Assembly: GCF_002885955.2 (NCBI RefSeq)
Contig: NZ_POQS01000002.1
Coordinates: 973,985-1,037,984 of the forward strand
Length of the DNA: 64,000 nt
Reading direction: 5' to 3'
Source of the DNA: Achromobacter pulmonis
GTDB lineage: Bacteria; Pseudomonadota; Gammaproteobacteria; Burkholderiales; Burkholderiaceae_B
Position 1 is the first letter of the stretch, and each line of letters starts with the position of its first letter. Of the stretch, positions 9,001 to 17,907 are shown in pieces. The translations under genes were made by a program, and so were the position numbers. Below the pieces are notes generated by a model. The model was not told the DNA's origin and made no database searches. It saw nothing but the letters and a program-made list of their open reading frames with translations.

Positions 9001-10143
9001 TTATTTCAGGACGCGGGCAATCCAGTCGGCCATGGCGTTCGTCGCCAGGCTCATGTTGCCGATGCTGCAATGCTGTTCGCCGCCCTCTTCGGCCGAGAAA
9101 ATGCGCAGTTCGCGCTCGGGCGCGTTCACGCACTCGTCGTAGGTCCGGGTGGCGTCGGCCACGGGAATCTGGCGGTCGTCGGCGCCGTGGGTGATGTAGA
9201 CGGGCACGCGGACGCGGTCCAGCACGCCTTCCAATGTGAAGCGGTCGGTGATCGCCAGGCAGTCCTCGATGCGCTGCTGTCCCAGCACCCACTTCACGTG
9301 TTCGAAGTAGTGCGGCACCGACTTCTGCGCCGAGTACGTGCCCTCGATACGGGCACGGAAGCGCTTGCCCCAGTCGTAATTCGCCCCCCAGGCCACGCAG
9401 CATGCGAAGCGCGGCTCGAACGCGGCGGCGCGCGGAGCGTGGTAGCCGCCCAGGCTCAAGGCCATCATGCCGATGCGGCGCTTGTCCACGTCGGGCCGGG
9501 TTTCCAGAAAGTCGACGCAGGCGCCGGCGGGCAGCTCGGCCTCCGGCGCGTTGTAGAGCCTGTTCTTGCGCAGCGCCTCGCCCACCCCGGGGTTGTCGAC
9601 CAGCAGGATGGACACGCCGCGCTGCGCCAGCATGGCGGGCAGGCCGCACAGATACAGGTACTCCTTTACGCCGTCCAGGCCGTTGAAATGCACGATGCAC
9701 GGCGCCGGCGACCGGTCGCTTCCCGCCGAGACCATCAGGGCGGGCAGGAAGGAATCGCCGTAGGGCACCTTGACTTTCTCGCACGTGACGCCTGCGCACT
9801 CGATGTACTTGGCGAACGTGCGCAGCAGTTCGTCGTAGGCCGCCAGGCGCGGGGCGTAGTCATGGGCGGGGATGCGTTCGCCCGTGATGTACATGACGCA
9901 GGCGCGACGGTACTTTTCTCCCGCCGACAGCAGGTTGCCCGCCGCTTCGTCGGCGGCCGCCGCGCGCGCCAGCTTCGCGCCGCCATCGGCCCAGGCCTGG
10001 AAGAAGTCGTTGGCGTGCTGCTGATCGTCATCGACGTGCCGCAATGCGCGGCAGGCGCGATCGACCTCGTCCATGTTCGCGCCCGCATCGAGCGCCATGG
10101 AGAGCGCCAGATTCCACGAGTAAACCTTGAAGTATTCGAGCAT
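9001..10143 (-). CDS. Alpha/beta hydrolase, dihydroxypseudooxynicotine-hydrolase-like
   Basis: A 380-residue serine hydrolase with a helical N-terminal domain (about 1-115) and an alpha/beta fold. The nucleophile elbow reads ALSLGG; the first Gly of the usual GxSxG is Ala. The acid (GADDRQIP) and His (GGEQHCS) follow near the C-terminus. The architecture resembles 2,6-dihydroxypseudooxynicotine hydrolase, which cleaves a C-C bond in an aryl ketone. Beside an intradiol dioxygenase this fits cleavage of an acyl-substituted aromatic, which is inference. The start at 10143 is 10 bases after the upstream GMC gene. Confidence 0.75.
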   Translation of the reverse strand: MLEYFKVYSWNLALSMALDAGANMDEVDRACRALRHVDDDQQHANDFFQAWADGGAKLARAAAADEAAGNLLSAGEKYRRACVMYITGERIPAHDYAPRLAAYDELLRTFAKYIECAGVTCEKVKVPYGDSFLPALMVSAGSDRSPAPCIVHFNGLDGVKEYLYLCGLPAMLAQRGVSILLVDNPGVGEALRKNRLYNAPEAELPAGACVDFLETRPDVDKRRIGMMALSLGGYHAPRAAAFEPRFACCVAWGANYDWGKRFRARIEGTYSAQKSVPHYFEHVKWVLGQQRIEDCLAITDRFTLEGVLDRVRVPVYITHGADDRQIPVADATRTYDECVNAPERELRIFSAEEGGEQHCSIGNMSLATNAMADWIARVLK

Positions 10144-10153
10144 TGGAAAGTCC

Positions 10154-11863
10154 TTATGAATGAATCGCGGACGGCGCATGGGCCGCCTCTTCCAGCCCGA
10201 TGCGCTCGGCGGCCATTTCGGCCAGCATCAGCGTGGGCAGGTTGGTGTTGGCGCTGGGGATGCGGGGCATGACCGAGGCATCGGCGACGTAAAGATTGCC
10301 AATCCCGTGCACGCGGAAGTTCGGGTCCACGACCGCCATCGGGTCGGTCTCCCTTCCCATGGCGCAAGTGCCGACGGGATGCCCCATCGGAGAGATGGAC
10401 GACAGGATCTCGGCGTCCGCGATCCGGCGTCCGCCGCCGGCATAAGCCACCGGCGCGCCGCTGCCGAATGCCCTGCTGAAGATCATGCGCCGCAACGGCC
10501 CGGGCGCGCTGGCCGCCGCTTGCGCCGCCAGCGACAACGCGCGGCCGGCCAGGCCCGGACGGTTGAACTGCTTCACGGCCAGGGCCCCGGGCAGCAGGAA
10601 TGCTTCGTGGTAGTGCGCGGCGACTTCGGGCGCGCGCAGCAAGCGTTCGGCCCGGCGCGCGGCCTGCACCAGGCGCGGAGGATCGGCCGGATCGGACAGA
10701 AAACGGAAGTTCACGTCGGGCTGCGCAAGCGGATCGGCGCTCTTGAGCCGGACGAATCCGCGCGACCGCGGCCCGTACAGTGCGCTGCCCACCAACGCGA
10801 AACCGGGCCCGAACGCCGCGCCGCTGACCCGCCCGATCACGAAGTTGAAAAGGTCGCCGCCGTCCACGCCCGGCATGCCGGACGACGCGCGCAGCCCGGC
10901 GACGGCGAAGCGCCTGACGTCCGCCGCCATGCGCTTGCCCCTGGGCAGGCTCAGCGCGAAGAACAAGTATGGGTGGTTCTGCAGATTGCGCCCGACGCCC
11001 GGACGATCCAGCGCCACCGGCACGCCCAGGCGCTCCAGCTCGGCCGCCGGTCCAATCCCCGAGCGCAACAGGATCGCCGGCGCATGGATGCCCCCCGCAG
11101 CCACGATCACCTTGCGCGCCGTCAGTTCCAGCGGCTGGCCGCCATGCCGCGCATCCACGCCGGTCACCTGCCCCTGGCTCAGGCGCAACCTGGCCACCTG
11201 CGTGTCCGGCATGATCTTCAGGTTGGGCCGGGCGCGTACCGCCTCGGACAGATAGCAGCCGGCCACACCGACCCGCTCCTCCCGATCGATGGCGTTCGGC
11301 ATGGCGAAGAAGCCGTCGCCCGGCTGCGCATTGATGTCGGAGACGAAGGGCAAGCCCTCGCCTTGCGCGGCCTGCGCCATGGCACGGGCGAACGCCGGCC
11401 ACTTCGTCATGGGAGTACGCTCGATGGCGTGCGGGCCGCATTGCGGGCCCGGACGGTCGCGGTCGTTTTCAATACGGCGGAAATAAGGCAGCACCGCATC
11501 CCAGGAAAAATCACCCGCGCCGGCCCGCGCCCAGTGCGCGTAGTCCGAAGGCACGCCGCGCAGCGCGAACATGCCGTTGATGCTGGAGCCGCCGCCCAGC
11601 ACGCGGGCCTGCGGGTAGGGCGAGGCGGGTCCGTCCTGCGTGTTCGCCGCGTTCAGGCCGGCCCAGAAGTAATCCGGATTGAGCGTGGCGGTCGGAAACG
11701 GGTCTCGAATATCGTCCGGAACCCGCCCCGGCGCGACATCGGGCCCGGCCTCGACCAGCAGCACTCGATGCCGGGGGTTTTCCGACAAGCGCGCGGCCAG
11801 GACCGCCCCCGCCGAACCGCCTCCGACGATCAGGAAGTCGTAGTCCATATCTGCGCTCGCCAT
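10154..11863 (-). CDS. GMC-family FAD oxidoreductase (choline-dehydrogenase-like)
   Basis: A 569-residue flavoenzyme. The FAD fold is FLIVGGGSAGAVLAARLSE (about 9-27); GMC signature 1 is ARVLGGGSSINGM and the C-terminal catalytic part contains SSISPMGHPVGTCAMG and NTNLPTLMLAEMAAERI. It should oxidise an alcohol in the clustered catabolic pathway. It is unlike the three-subunit enzyme at 2210: no cytochrome partner is adjacent. The start at 11863 follows the YCII gene by 5 bases; an alternative start at 11848 is possible. Confidence 0.87.
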   Translation of the reverse strand: MASADMDYDFLIVGGGSAGAVLAARLSENPRHRVLLVEAGPDVAPGRVPDDIRDPFPTATLNPDYFWAGLNAANTQDGPASPYPQARVLGGGSSINGMFALRGVPSDYAHWARAGAGDFSWDAVLPYFRRIENDRDRPGPQCGPHAIERTPMTKWPAFARAMAQAAQGEGLPFVSDINAQPGDGFFAMPNAIDREERVGVAGCYLSEAVRARPNLKIMPDTQVARLRLSQGQVTGVDARHGGQPLELTARKVIVAAGGIHAPAILLRSGIGPAAELERLGVPVALDRPGVGRNLQNHPYLFFALSLPRGKRMAADVRRFAVAGLRASSGMPGVDGGDLFNFVIGRVSGAAFGPGFALVGSALYGPRSRGFVRLKSADPLAQPDVNFRFLSDPADPPRLVQAARRAERLLRAPEVAAHYHEAFLLPGALAVKQFNRPGLAGRALSLAAQAAASAPGPLRRMIFSRAFGSGAPVAYAGGGRRIADAEILSSISPMGHPVGTCAMGRETDPMAVVDPNFRVHGIGNLYVADASVMPRIPSANTNLPTLMLAEMAAERIGLEEAAHAPSAIHS

Positions 11864-11868
11864 GGTTT

Positions 11869-12171
11869 TCAGGCCGGGGGAAAGCCCGTCTTCTGCGGCC
11901 ACAGGTTGACGAAGGGCAGCACCGACGCCGTCGCATACAGACCGGCCTTGGTGAACGGTTCTTCGGCCATCCAGCGCTCGGCCGCGGCCCGGTCCTCGAA
12001 GTCGATCACGAGCAGGCTGCCCAGCATGGTCTGGCCATCGTCTTTGGTCAGGGGGCCGGCAAACGCGATCCGGTCGGCCACCGCCGCCAGATAGGTCTTG
12101 TGTTCGGGACGCACGCGCTGGCGCAGTTCGGCGGAACCGGGGCGGTCGATCAAGTGGAATGCGAAGATCAA
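11869..12171 (-). CDS. YCII-family small protein
   Basis: A 100-residue protein with the YCII/muconolactone-isomerase-like ferredoxin fold: FAFHLIDRPGSAELRQRVRPEHKTYL, then GPL, then GSLLVIDFEDRAAAERWMAEEPFTKAGLY. Members of this family act as small isomerases or dehalogenating enzymes in aromatic catabolism. It is located between the intradiol dioxygenase and the GMC oxidoreductase, so a role in handling the ring-cleavage product is plausible but unproven. Confidence 0.8.
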   Translation of the reverse strand: MIFAFHLIDRPGSAELRQRVRPEHKTYLAAVADRIAFAGPLTKDDGQTMLGSLLVIDFEDRAAAERWMAEEPFTKAGLYATASVLPFVNLWPQKTGFPPA

Positions 12172-12211
12172 GAAGCTCTCCTGGTTTGGGTGGATGTCCG
12201 CGGCGGCGCGT

Positions 12212-13081
12212 TCACGCGGCCGGCGCCGGATTCAGCACAAAGCGGAAATCCAGCGTGTAGAACGGCACTTCGCTACGCGAACCGTCCGGCGCCGGGCCGG
12301 GCGGGTGTTCGATCCAGTCCGCGATGAGCGAGGACCGCACGCCGAAGACGGCATCCGAGTCCAGGTAACGGTCGCCATTGCGGAACACATGGGTGATCAG
12401 CCGTTCGTAGCCGGGCGCGGTGATCATGAAATGCAGGTGCGCCGGCCGCCACGGGTGGCGTCCCAGCGCCTCCAGCAACCTGCCCACCGGGCCGTCGTGC
12501 GGGATCGGATAGGCCTCGGCGCGGATGGTCTTGAAGTGAAATCCCCCCTGCTCGTCCGCCTGCAACGTGGCGCGGGCGCGCTGCGGCGCGCCGTCTCCGT
12601 ATTGCACGTCGTAAAAGCCGGCCTCGTCGGCCTGCCAGACTTGCAACTCGGCGTTCGGCACCGGACGGCCATCCAGGCCCACGACCGTGCCGCGCACGTA
12701 ACAGGGCTCGCCAGGCGCGCCATTGGCCACGTCGCCGCCAAGCTCGACGCGCGGGGAATCCTCGACATGGAAAGGACCGAACACGGTCGCCTCGGTGCAG
12801 CCCTTGGGCTTCTTGTTGTTCAGCGCGGTCACCAGCATGGACAGGCCCAGCGTGTCCGACAACAGGATGAACTCCTGACGCGTCCCGTTGGTGATATGGC
12901 CGACTTCGGTCAGAAAGCGGATACCCTCGAACCATTCGTCTTCGGTCAGCGCCACGTCGCGGGCGAAGGCATGCAGATGCTGCACGAGGCCGGTCATGAT
13001 TTCGCGCAGCCGCGGGTTGGCCGCGTCGGCGTGCATGCCGATGACTGCCCGCGTGATGTTGTCTTCGTCGAGATTTCTCAC
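12212..13081 (-). CDS. Intradiol ring-cleavage dioxygenase, hydroxyquinol 1,2-dioxygenase type
   Basis: A 289-residue Fe(III) dioxygenase. The N-terminal helical dimer domain (about 1-100, with TRQEFILLSDTLGLSMLV) precedes the catalytic beta-sandwich. Expected iron ligands are visible: Tyr157, Tyr191 and the pair His215/His217 in RPAHLHF. The N-terminal domain resembles hydroxyquinol dioxygenases more than catechol or protocatechuate enzymes. It should open a 1,2,4-trihydroxybenzene ring to maleylacetate. It is the first gene of the minus-strand operon and faces a divergent LysR gene; no maleylacetate reductase is present in the window. Confidence 0.88.
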   Translation of the reverse strand: MRNLDEDNITRAVIGMHADAANPRLREIMTGLVQHLHAFARDVALTEDEWFEGIRFLTEVGHITNGTRQEFILLSDTLGLSMLVTALNNKKPKGCTEATVFGPFHVEDSPRVELGGDVANGAPGEPCYVRGTVVGLDGRPVPNAELQVWQADEAGFYDVQYGDGAPQRARATLQADEQGGFHFKTIRAEAYPIPHDGPVGRLLEALGRHPWRPAHLHFMITAPGYERLITHVFRNGDRYLDSDAVFGVRSSLIADWIEHPPGPAPDGSRSEVPFYTLDFRFVLNPAPAA

Positions 13082-13107
13082 TCTCGTCTCCGTTGAGTCC
13101 TGGCGTC

Positions 13108-13130
13108 AATTTTGTACACTTGACAAAATT
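13108..13130. promoter_or_regulatory. Candidate LysR operator (8-bp inverted repeat)
   Basis: A perfect inverted repeat, AATTTTGT and ACAAAATT, with 7 bases between the arms. It lies in the A/T-rich gap between the dioxygenase operon (minus) and its divergent LysR gene. The spacing fits the LysR T-N11-A architecture. It is the only strong dyad in this 159-base gap, so it is the likely binding site of the adjacent regulator. Confidence 0.45.
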
Positions 13131-13240
13131 AACGCAATCGAATTGCCGTAAATGCGTTTTCCGCTCACCGAAAAAATCAGGGTTTCCCCTAGGGCACGCA
13201 TCAGCAACGCCGCCATACGAGCGGCGACTTGGAGACGCTA

Positions 13241-14251
13241 ATGGATCGTTGGACTGAAATGGAACTGCTGGTGCAGGCCTCCGAACGTGGCAGCCTGTCG
13301 CGCGCCGCGGAATCGTTGAACATGTCGAACGCGGCGGCAAGCCGGCACCTGGCGTCGCTGGAGGCCAGAATCGGCGCCCGGCTGATGCGGCGCGGCACGC
13401 GCGGTCTCTGCCTGACGGAGGCCGGCGAACGCTTCTACCAAAGCTGCAAGAGCGTGCTGGCCGACATCAAGGACGCCGAGGCGGCGGCCAGCGCCACGGT
13501 GCTCAACCCCACGGGCACTTTGCGCGTCACGGCCTCGCTATCGTTTTCGGTGCAGCACATCGCGCCGCTGCTCAAGGAGTACACCGCCCGCTATCCGAAC
13601 GTGCGGGTGGTCGTCGAAGTGTCCAACCGGTACCACGACCTGATCGACAACAACATCGACGTCGCGATCCGCACCCGCGAGTTCGAACGCGATTCCAGCG
13701 TCACCATCCGGCGTCTGGCGGCCACGCGCCGCATTCTTGCGGCGTCGCCCGGGTACCTCGACGCTTACGGCGCGCCCGGAGCTATCGAGGATCTGGCGAG
13801 CCGCCCGCTCCTGCTCTACACCTATGCCAACAGCCCTAACGAGCTCAACTTTCGCCGGGGCGAGGAAACGCGCAGCCTGCGCGTGCAAGGCCTGCTTGAA
13901 TCGAACGACGGCCAGGTGCTGCGCGCCGCGGCGCTCAGCGGTATGGGCATCCTGGTGCAACCCAAGTACATCCTCTACGAGGACCTGGTGGCGGGGCGGC
14001 TTGTCTCGGTGCTGGACGATTGGGATCTGCCGCAGCTGGCCGTCAACATCGCGTTCCAGAGCCGGCGGCACATGTCAGCCAAGGTGCGGACCTTTATCGA
14101 CTTCCTGGTCGCCCACTTCGAGCGCATGGACTACCAGCGCAAATGGACGGCGTTCGACCACGGCGCGGGGACCCGCCGACCGATCCTGCCCGAATCCATC
14201 TGCGCAAAGTCTCATACCTACGCCAAGGGCCCGCTCAATATACGCTCATAG
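13241..14251 (+). CDS. LysR-family transcriptional regulator
   Basis: A 336-residue regulator. The N-terminal winged helix (about 1-60) reads [37 protein letters not shown], followed by a LysR substrate-binding domain (about 90-295) and an unusual tail of about 40 residues. It is divergent from the dioxygenase operon, its probable target. The ATG at 13241 is preferred to a TTG at 13229. The last 34 bases overlap the 3' end of the convergent macrodomain gene. Confidence 0.88.
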   Translation: MDRWTEMELLVQASERGSLSRAAESLNMSNAAASRHLASLEARIGARLMRRGTRGLCLTEAGERFYQSCKSVLADIKDAEAAASATVLNPTGTLRVTASLSFSVQHIAPLLKEYTARYPNVRVVVEVSNRYHDLIDNNIDVAIRTREFERDSSVTIRRLAATRRILAASPGYLDAYGAPGAIEDLASRPLLLYTYANSPNELNFRRGEETRSLRVQGLLESNDGQVLRAAALSGMGILVQPKYILYEDLVAGRLVSVLDDWDLPQLAVNIAFQSRRHMSAKVRTFIDFLVAHFERMDYQRKWTAFDHGAGTRRPILPESICAKSHTYAKGPLNIRS

Positions 14252-14736
14252 TGACGCAGGTCTTCCTGCGAAAAGCAGCAGAACACGACCTCCTGTATGG
14301 ACGAATCCCGTGCCAGGCTATCACGGACGCTCTGGACGGCGATCTCCGACGCCGGCTCGATGGGATAGCCGTATACGCCGGTGCTGATGCAGGGAAACGC
14401 GATCGAAGCGATGGCGCGTGCCTGCGCCAGTTCGATGCAGCGGCGATAGCAGCTGGCCAGCAATGCCGGTTCCCCGCCATCTCCGCCTCGCCATACCGGG
14501 CCGACCGTGTGAATGATGCATCGCGCGGGAAGGCGATAGGCTTGGGTGACCTTCGCATCGCCGGTCTTGCAACCGCCGAGCTTTCTGCACTCCTCCAGCA
14601 AATCCGGCCCCGCGGCGCGATGTATCGCGCCATCGACCCCGCCGCCGCCGAGCAATGAAGTGTTGGCGGCGTTGACGATGGCTTCCACGTGGAGCTTCGT
14701 AATATCCGCCAGGATGGCACGCAGGCTTGTGCTCAT
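14218..14736 (-). CDS. Macrodomain protein, O-acetyl-ADP-ribose deacetylase-like
   Basis: A 172-residue single macrodomain. Conserved ADP-ribose-binding segments are [33 protein letters not shown] (about 11-43) and [15 protein letters not shown] (about 114-128). The Asn/Asp set matches the YmdB/MacroD group that hydrolyses O-acetyl-ADP-ribose or ADP-ribosyl esters. The start at 14736 overlaps the VOC gene stop as ATGA, so the two are translationally coupled. It is the last gene of the minus-strand run beginning at 21156. Confidence 0.9.
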   Translation of the reverse strand: MSTSLRAILADITKLHVEAIVNAANTSLLGGGGVDGAIHRAAGPDLLEECRKLGGCKTGDAKVTQAYRLPARCIIHTVGPVWRGGDGGEPALLASCYRRCIELAQARAIASIAFPCISTGVYGYPIEPASEIAVQSVRDSLARDSSIQEVVFCCFSQEDLRHYERILSGPLA

Positions 14737-15176
14737 ATGCTTGCTCCTGATCCGATACGCGGGGCCTGGACCGCGGGGCCCTTCAGCTCGATTTGATTCC
14801 CGTCGGGATCGAGGCAATAGATCGAAAGCCCGTCTCCTTCCGCGCCGTATCGCATCACCGCCTTGTCCGCGGCGATTCCGAAAGCGTGCAGATGCGCCAG
14901 GATGGCGGTTTCGTCGAACGGATCGACCCGCAGGCAGAAGTGGTCGACATTGCGTCCTTCCTTCCCCGGGGCGGCGCCGCCGGCGGCGCCCAGGGGGCCT
15001 TGCGCGTCGACCAGATCGATCATGGACCCGCCGGCGCCCAGATGGATCATGGCGTATTTATCGTTCCTCTTCTTGATGGAACAGCCCAGCACCTTCGTAT
15101 AGAAGTCCACACTGCGCGCCAGGTCCCGAACCCTGAGAACGACGTGGTCCAGGCGCTTGATCTGAAATACCGGCAT
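14733..15176 (-). CDS. VOC-family (glyoxalase/dioxygenase fold) protein
   Basis: A 147-residue protein of the vicinal oxygen chelate superfamily: paired beta-alpha-beta-beta-beta modules beginning [26 protein letters not shown] and later VDHFCLRV. Possible metal ligands are His in LDHV and VDHF and Glu in NQIELKGP. The family includes lyases, dioxygenases and fosfomycin-resistance proteins; the reaction is not determinable here. A hairpin at 15185-15207 covers part of its ribosome-binding site. Confidence 0.82.
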   Translation of the reverse strand: MPVFQIKRLDHVVLRVRDLARSVDFYTKVLGCSIKKRNDKYAMIHLGAGGSMIDLVDAQGPLGAAGGAAPGKEGRNVDHFCLRVDPFDETAILAHLHAFGIAADKAVMRYGAEGDGLSIYCLDPDGNQIELKGPAVQAPRIGSGASI

Positions 15177-15184
15177 GATTGTTC

Positions 15185-15207
15185 TCCTGGGGCAACGCAC
15201 CCCAGGA
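15185..15207 (-). promoter_or_regulatory. Hairpin occluding the ribosome-binding site of the VOC gene
   Basis: A perfect 8-bp stem (TCCTGGGG/CCCCAGGA) with a 7-base loop ends 8 bases before the ATG at 15176. On the mRNA the distal arm contains AGGA of the AGGAG ribosome-binding site. The structure could limit initiation of the VOC/macrodomain pair relative to the upstream ThDP gene. It has no T-run and is not a terminator. Confidence 0.45.
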
Positions 15208-15248
15208 ATGAAAATACCATCCCGGACAGATGACCGGCGCAAGCGGCG

Positions 15249-16955
15249 CTACGGGGCTTCCTGCGACAAGGCCTTTTCCTCGGCCGTCATGATTTCCAGG
15301 ACGGCCGGGCGTCCCGTGTCGGCCACTCTCGCCGCCTCCCTGAGCGTTTCGATCAGAGTGACCGGGTCTTCGATGCGCGCCGTCCAGGCGCCCAGGCCCC
15401 GCGCGATCATTTCGTAGTCGCCTGACAGGTAGCGGGTGCGGTGCGTCTCGCTCGAAAGCGGCATGTGCTTGTCATAACCGCCCATGCAGCCGTTGTTCAT
15501 GAGCAGCGTCACCGTGCCGATCCGGTTGCGCACGGCCGTTTCCAGGTCCATGGCGCATTCGCCGAAGGCGGCGTCGCCCAGCAGGTGCGCCACCAGCGCG
15601 TCGGGCCGCGCCATCTTGGCCCCGAGCGCAAGCGGCAGGCTGTAGCCCAGGTGGGTCGAGCGCCCCCAGCCCATGTATTCTCCCGGCCGGCGGCTGCGGT
15701 AGAACGGACTCAGCTGGTCGCGCGGGCTGCCCGCGTCGTGGGTGATGATGACGTCGCGCTCGGCCCACGCGATCTGAAGGTCGTGCACCACGCGGTACGG
15801 ATTGATCGGCGTCGAGTCCGAGGTCAGCTTGTCATGCCAGTTCCGCAGCCATGCCTGGCGGACGGCCTCGAGCTCGGCGCCTATCCTGGCCGTCCGGTCC
15901 GTGTCCGGCCGCACGCCGAACTCGGTCTTGAGCATGTCTATCATCTGGCGCAACACGAGCCTGGCATCTCCGAGCAGGGCGCAGTCCAGCGGATAGTCCT
16001 TGTTCAGGTCGGACTCGTCGATCGCCAGCTGGATGGCCCGCCTTCCCGCCGGCAGCGGCGCCGCGAAAACCGATTTGGTCAGGCTCGCGCCGATGCCAAA
16101 AAGCAGGTCCGCGTGGCGCAGCGCATGCGTGACCGTCGCCGGCCAGGCCATGCCGCCGCTGCCCAGCGCCAGGGGATGGGTCTCCGGAAAGCCGCTTTTG
16201 CCGGACAGCGTCGTCATCGTGGGAATCGACAGCAGTTCGGCCAGTTCCACGAGTTCGGGCGTGGCCTGCGATTGCAGCACGCCGGCGCCCGCATGCAGCA
16301 CCGGCCGTTCGGCGGCCAGCAGCTGGCGGCAGGCCTCGCGCACCAGGTCCGGGTCGCACAGCGTGCGTACGGCCCGGACCGGCGCATGCCGCGACGCCGA
16401 CGCGCCGATGGGCTGTTCCATCACGTCCATGGGCAACTCCAGCGCCACCGGGCCGCGCCGGCCGTTGCGCAGGCCGGTATAGGCGCGCCGCAGCATTTCG
16501 CCCACGCGGTCCGGACGGTTGACGCGCGCCACCCACTTGGTGATGTTCTGGTAGTGCTTGACCGTTTCGAAATTGGGGCGCACGTCCGTGCGCGCCTCGT
16601 TCACCCCGCCCGGCAGCATCAGCACCGGCGATGAGTCGGAATAGGCCTGAGCCATCGCGCCGAAGGCGTTTTCGCATCCCGGCCCGTACTGCACCGCACA
16701 CACCCCCACCCGCTCGCCCAGGCTGGCCCGGGCGTATCCGTCAGCCATGCCGACCACGGCGCGCTCGGTCCGCGCGACGACCGGGCGTATGCCCGCCGCG
16801 GCGGCGGCGTCGATGAGCGAATTGATCGGAAAGCAGAACAGCAGTTCGGTGTTTTCCGCCTTCAGTATGCGGGCCACCTCATCGACTGCCTTGCGGTCGG
16901 AAGGAGGACGGGTATCGGTCGTCTGGGATGCCGCTGCGGGCAGGGAAGCGTTCAT
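15249..16955 (-). CDS. Thiamine-diphosphate-dependent enzyme, acetolactate-synthase-like
   Basis: A 568-residue enzyme with the three ThDP-family domains: N-terminal PYR domain with the activating Glu64 (RTERAVVGMADGYAR), a central domain, and the C-terminal PP domain where the cofactor motif starts GDAAFGECAMDL and ends LLMNN (GDA instead of the usual GDG). The substrate is unknown; decarboxylases, carboligases and sulfoacetaldehyde acetyltransferase share this layout. The start overlaps the LysR stop (ATGA), so it is coupled to its likely regulator. A decayed copy of part of this gene lies at 6206-6293. Confidence 0.85.
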   Translation of the reverse strand: MNASLPAAASQTTDTRPPSDRKAVDEVARILKAENTELLFCFPINSLIDAAAAAGIRPVVARTERAVVGMADGYARASLGERVGVCAVQYGPGCENAFGAMAQAYSDSSPVLMLPGGVNEARTDVRPNFETVKHYQNITKWVARVNRPDRVGEMLRRAYTGLRNGRRGPVALELPMDVMEQPIGASASRHAPVRAVRTLCDPDLVREACRQLLAAERPVLHAGAGVLQSQATPELVELAELLSIPTMTTLSGKSGFPETHPLALGSGGMAWPATVTHALRHADLLFGIGASLTKSVFAAPLPAGRRAIQLAIDESDLNKDYPLDCALLGDARLVLRQMIDMLKTEFGVRPDTDRTARIGAELEAVRQAWLRNWHDKLTSDSTPINPYRVVHDLQIAWAERDVIITHDAGSPRDQLSPFYRSRRPGEYMGWGRSTHLGYSLPLALGAKMARPDALVAHLLGDAAFGECAMDLETAVRNRIGTVTLLMNNGCMGGYDKHMPLSSETHRTRYLSGDYEMIARGLGAWTARIEDPVTLIETLREAARVADTGRPAVLEIMTAEEKALSQEAP

Positions 16956-17863
16956 GTTGTCTCTGTCTCTTGTTGAAATGCCCGGCAGTAGTCCAGGAAT
17001 CGGGATGCCAGGATGGAAAGCGGCTGAGAGCTCGAATACAGCGCCCCAACCTCGACGATGACCTCCGGATGGAAAGGCCGGATAACGACGTTCGCGTCGC
17101 GCACCGCCCCCAGGGTGAAGGCATCGACTACGAAAGCCCCGGCGCCGGCCTCCACCAGCGCCATGGCGGCGAGCATGGTGCCCGCCTCCACGCGCACCCG
17201 CGGCCGCACCCCATGGGCGTCCAGGATGCGCGTGATCCGATCATGCACCCGCGTGATGCGATCGTTGAAGCGCTTGCGCGGCACATTGATGAAATCGACC
17301 CCCTGCAAGTCGGCCGGCCCTATCGTGTCCAGCGCCGCCAGCGGATGGCCGGCCGGCAGCAGGCACACCGCCGGGGTGCGCGCGATCGGCAACGACTCGA
17401 TGTCCGGATGGTCCACCGGCAGCGTCGCGAAACCGATTTCGGCGCTGCCGCGCGATACCGCATACACCACGTCGTAATGCCGCTGCACGTCGAACATCAC
17501 CGTAATGTCCGGATACTCGCGCATGAACGCCGTGACCAGTTTGGGCAAGGCGCCCTGCTGCAGCGAGTTCATGACGCAGATCTTCAAGGTGCCGCTGCCG
17601 ATCTGCGCGATGCGCTGCGCCGCGAGCTGGATGTCCTTCAATCCGATGAACGAACGCATGGCCTCGACGTGCAGCGCCCGGGCTTCGGCCGTCGGCACCA
17701 TCACGCCCTGGCGCCGGTCGAACAACTGGAATCCCACCTCCCGCTCAAGGCGGGCGAGCAGCCGGCTCACGGCCGACTGCGTCACGTACATGGACTCGGC
17801 CGCGCGCGTGACCGTGCCCAGGTCGACTACCGCCAGAAACGCTTCGATCTGCCTGAGATTCAT
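16952..17863 (-). CDS. LysR-family transcriptional regulator
   Basis: A 303-residue regulator with the N-terminal helix-turn-helix MNLRQIEAFLAVVDLGTVTRAAES and a periplasmic-binding-protein-like effector domain. Unlike most LysR genes here it is not divergent: it lies inside a run of minus-strand genes, 44 bases after the rhodanese gene and overlapping the ThDP gene. It may therefore control the upstream promoter of the whole run near 21200. Confidence 0.9.
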   Translation of the reverse strand: MNLRQIEAFLAVVDLGTVTRAAESMYVTQSAVSRLLARLEREVGFQLFDRRQGVMVPTAEARALHVEAMRSFIGLKDIQLAAQRIAQIGSGTLKICVMNSLQQGALPKLVTAFMREYPDITVMFDVQRHYDVVYAVSRGSAEIGFATLPVDHPDIESLPIARTPAVCLLPAGHPLAALDTIGPADLQGVDFINVPRKRFNDRITRVHDRITRILDAHGVRPRVRVEAGTMLAAMALVEAGAGAFVVDAFTLGAVRDANVVIRPFHPEVIVEVGALYSSSQPLSILASRFLDYCRAFQQETETT

Positions 17864-17907
17864 TTTGTCTTTCTCCTCCTGTGGGTAGAGAAAGCTCTAT
17901 CAGAGGC

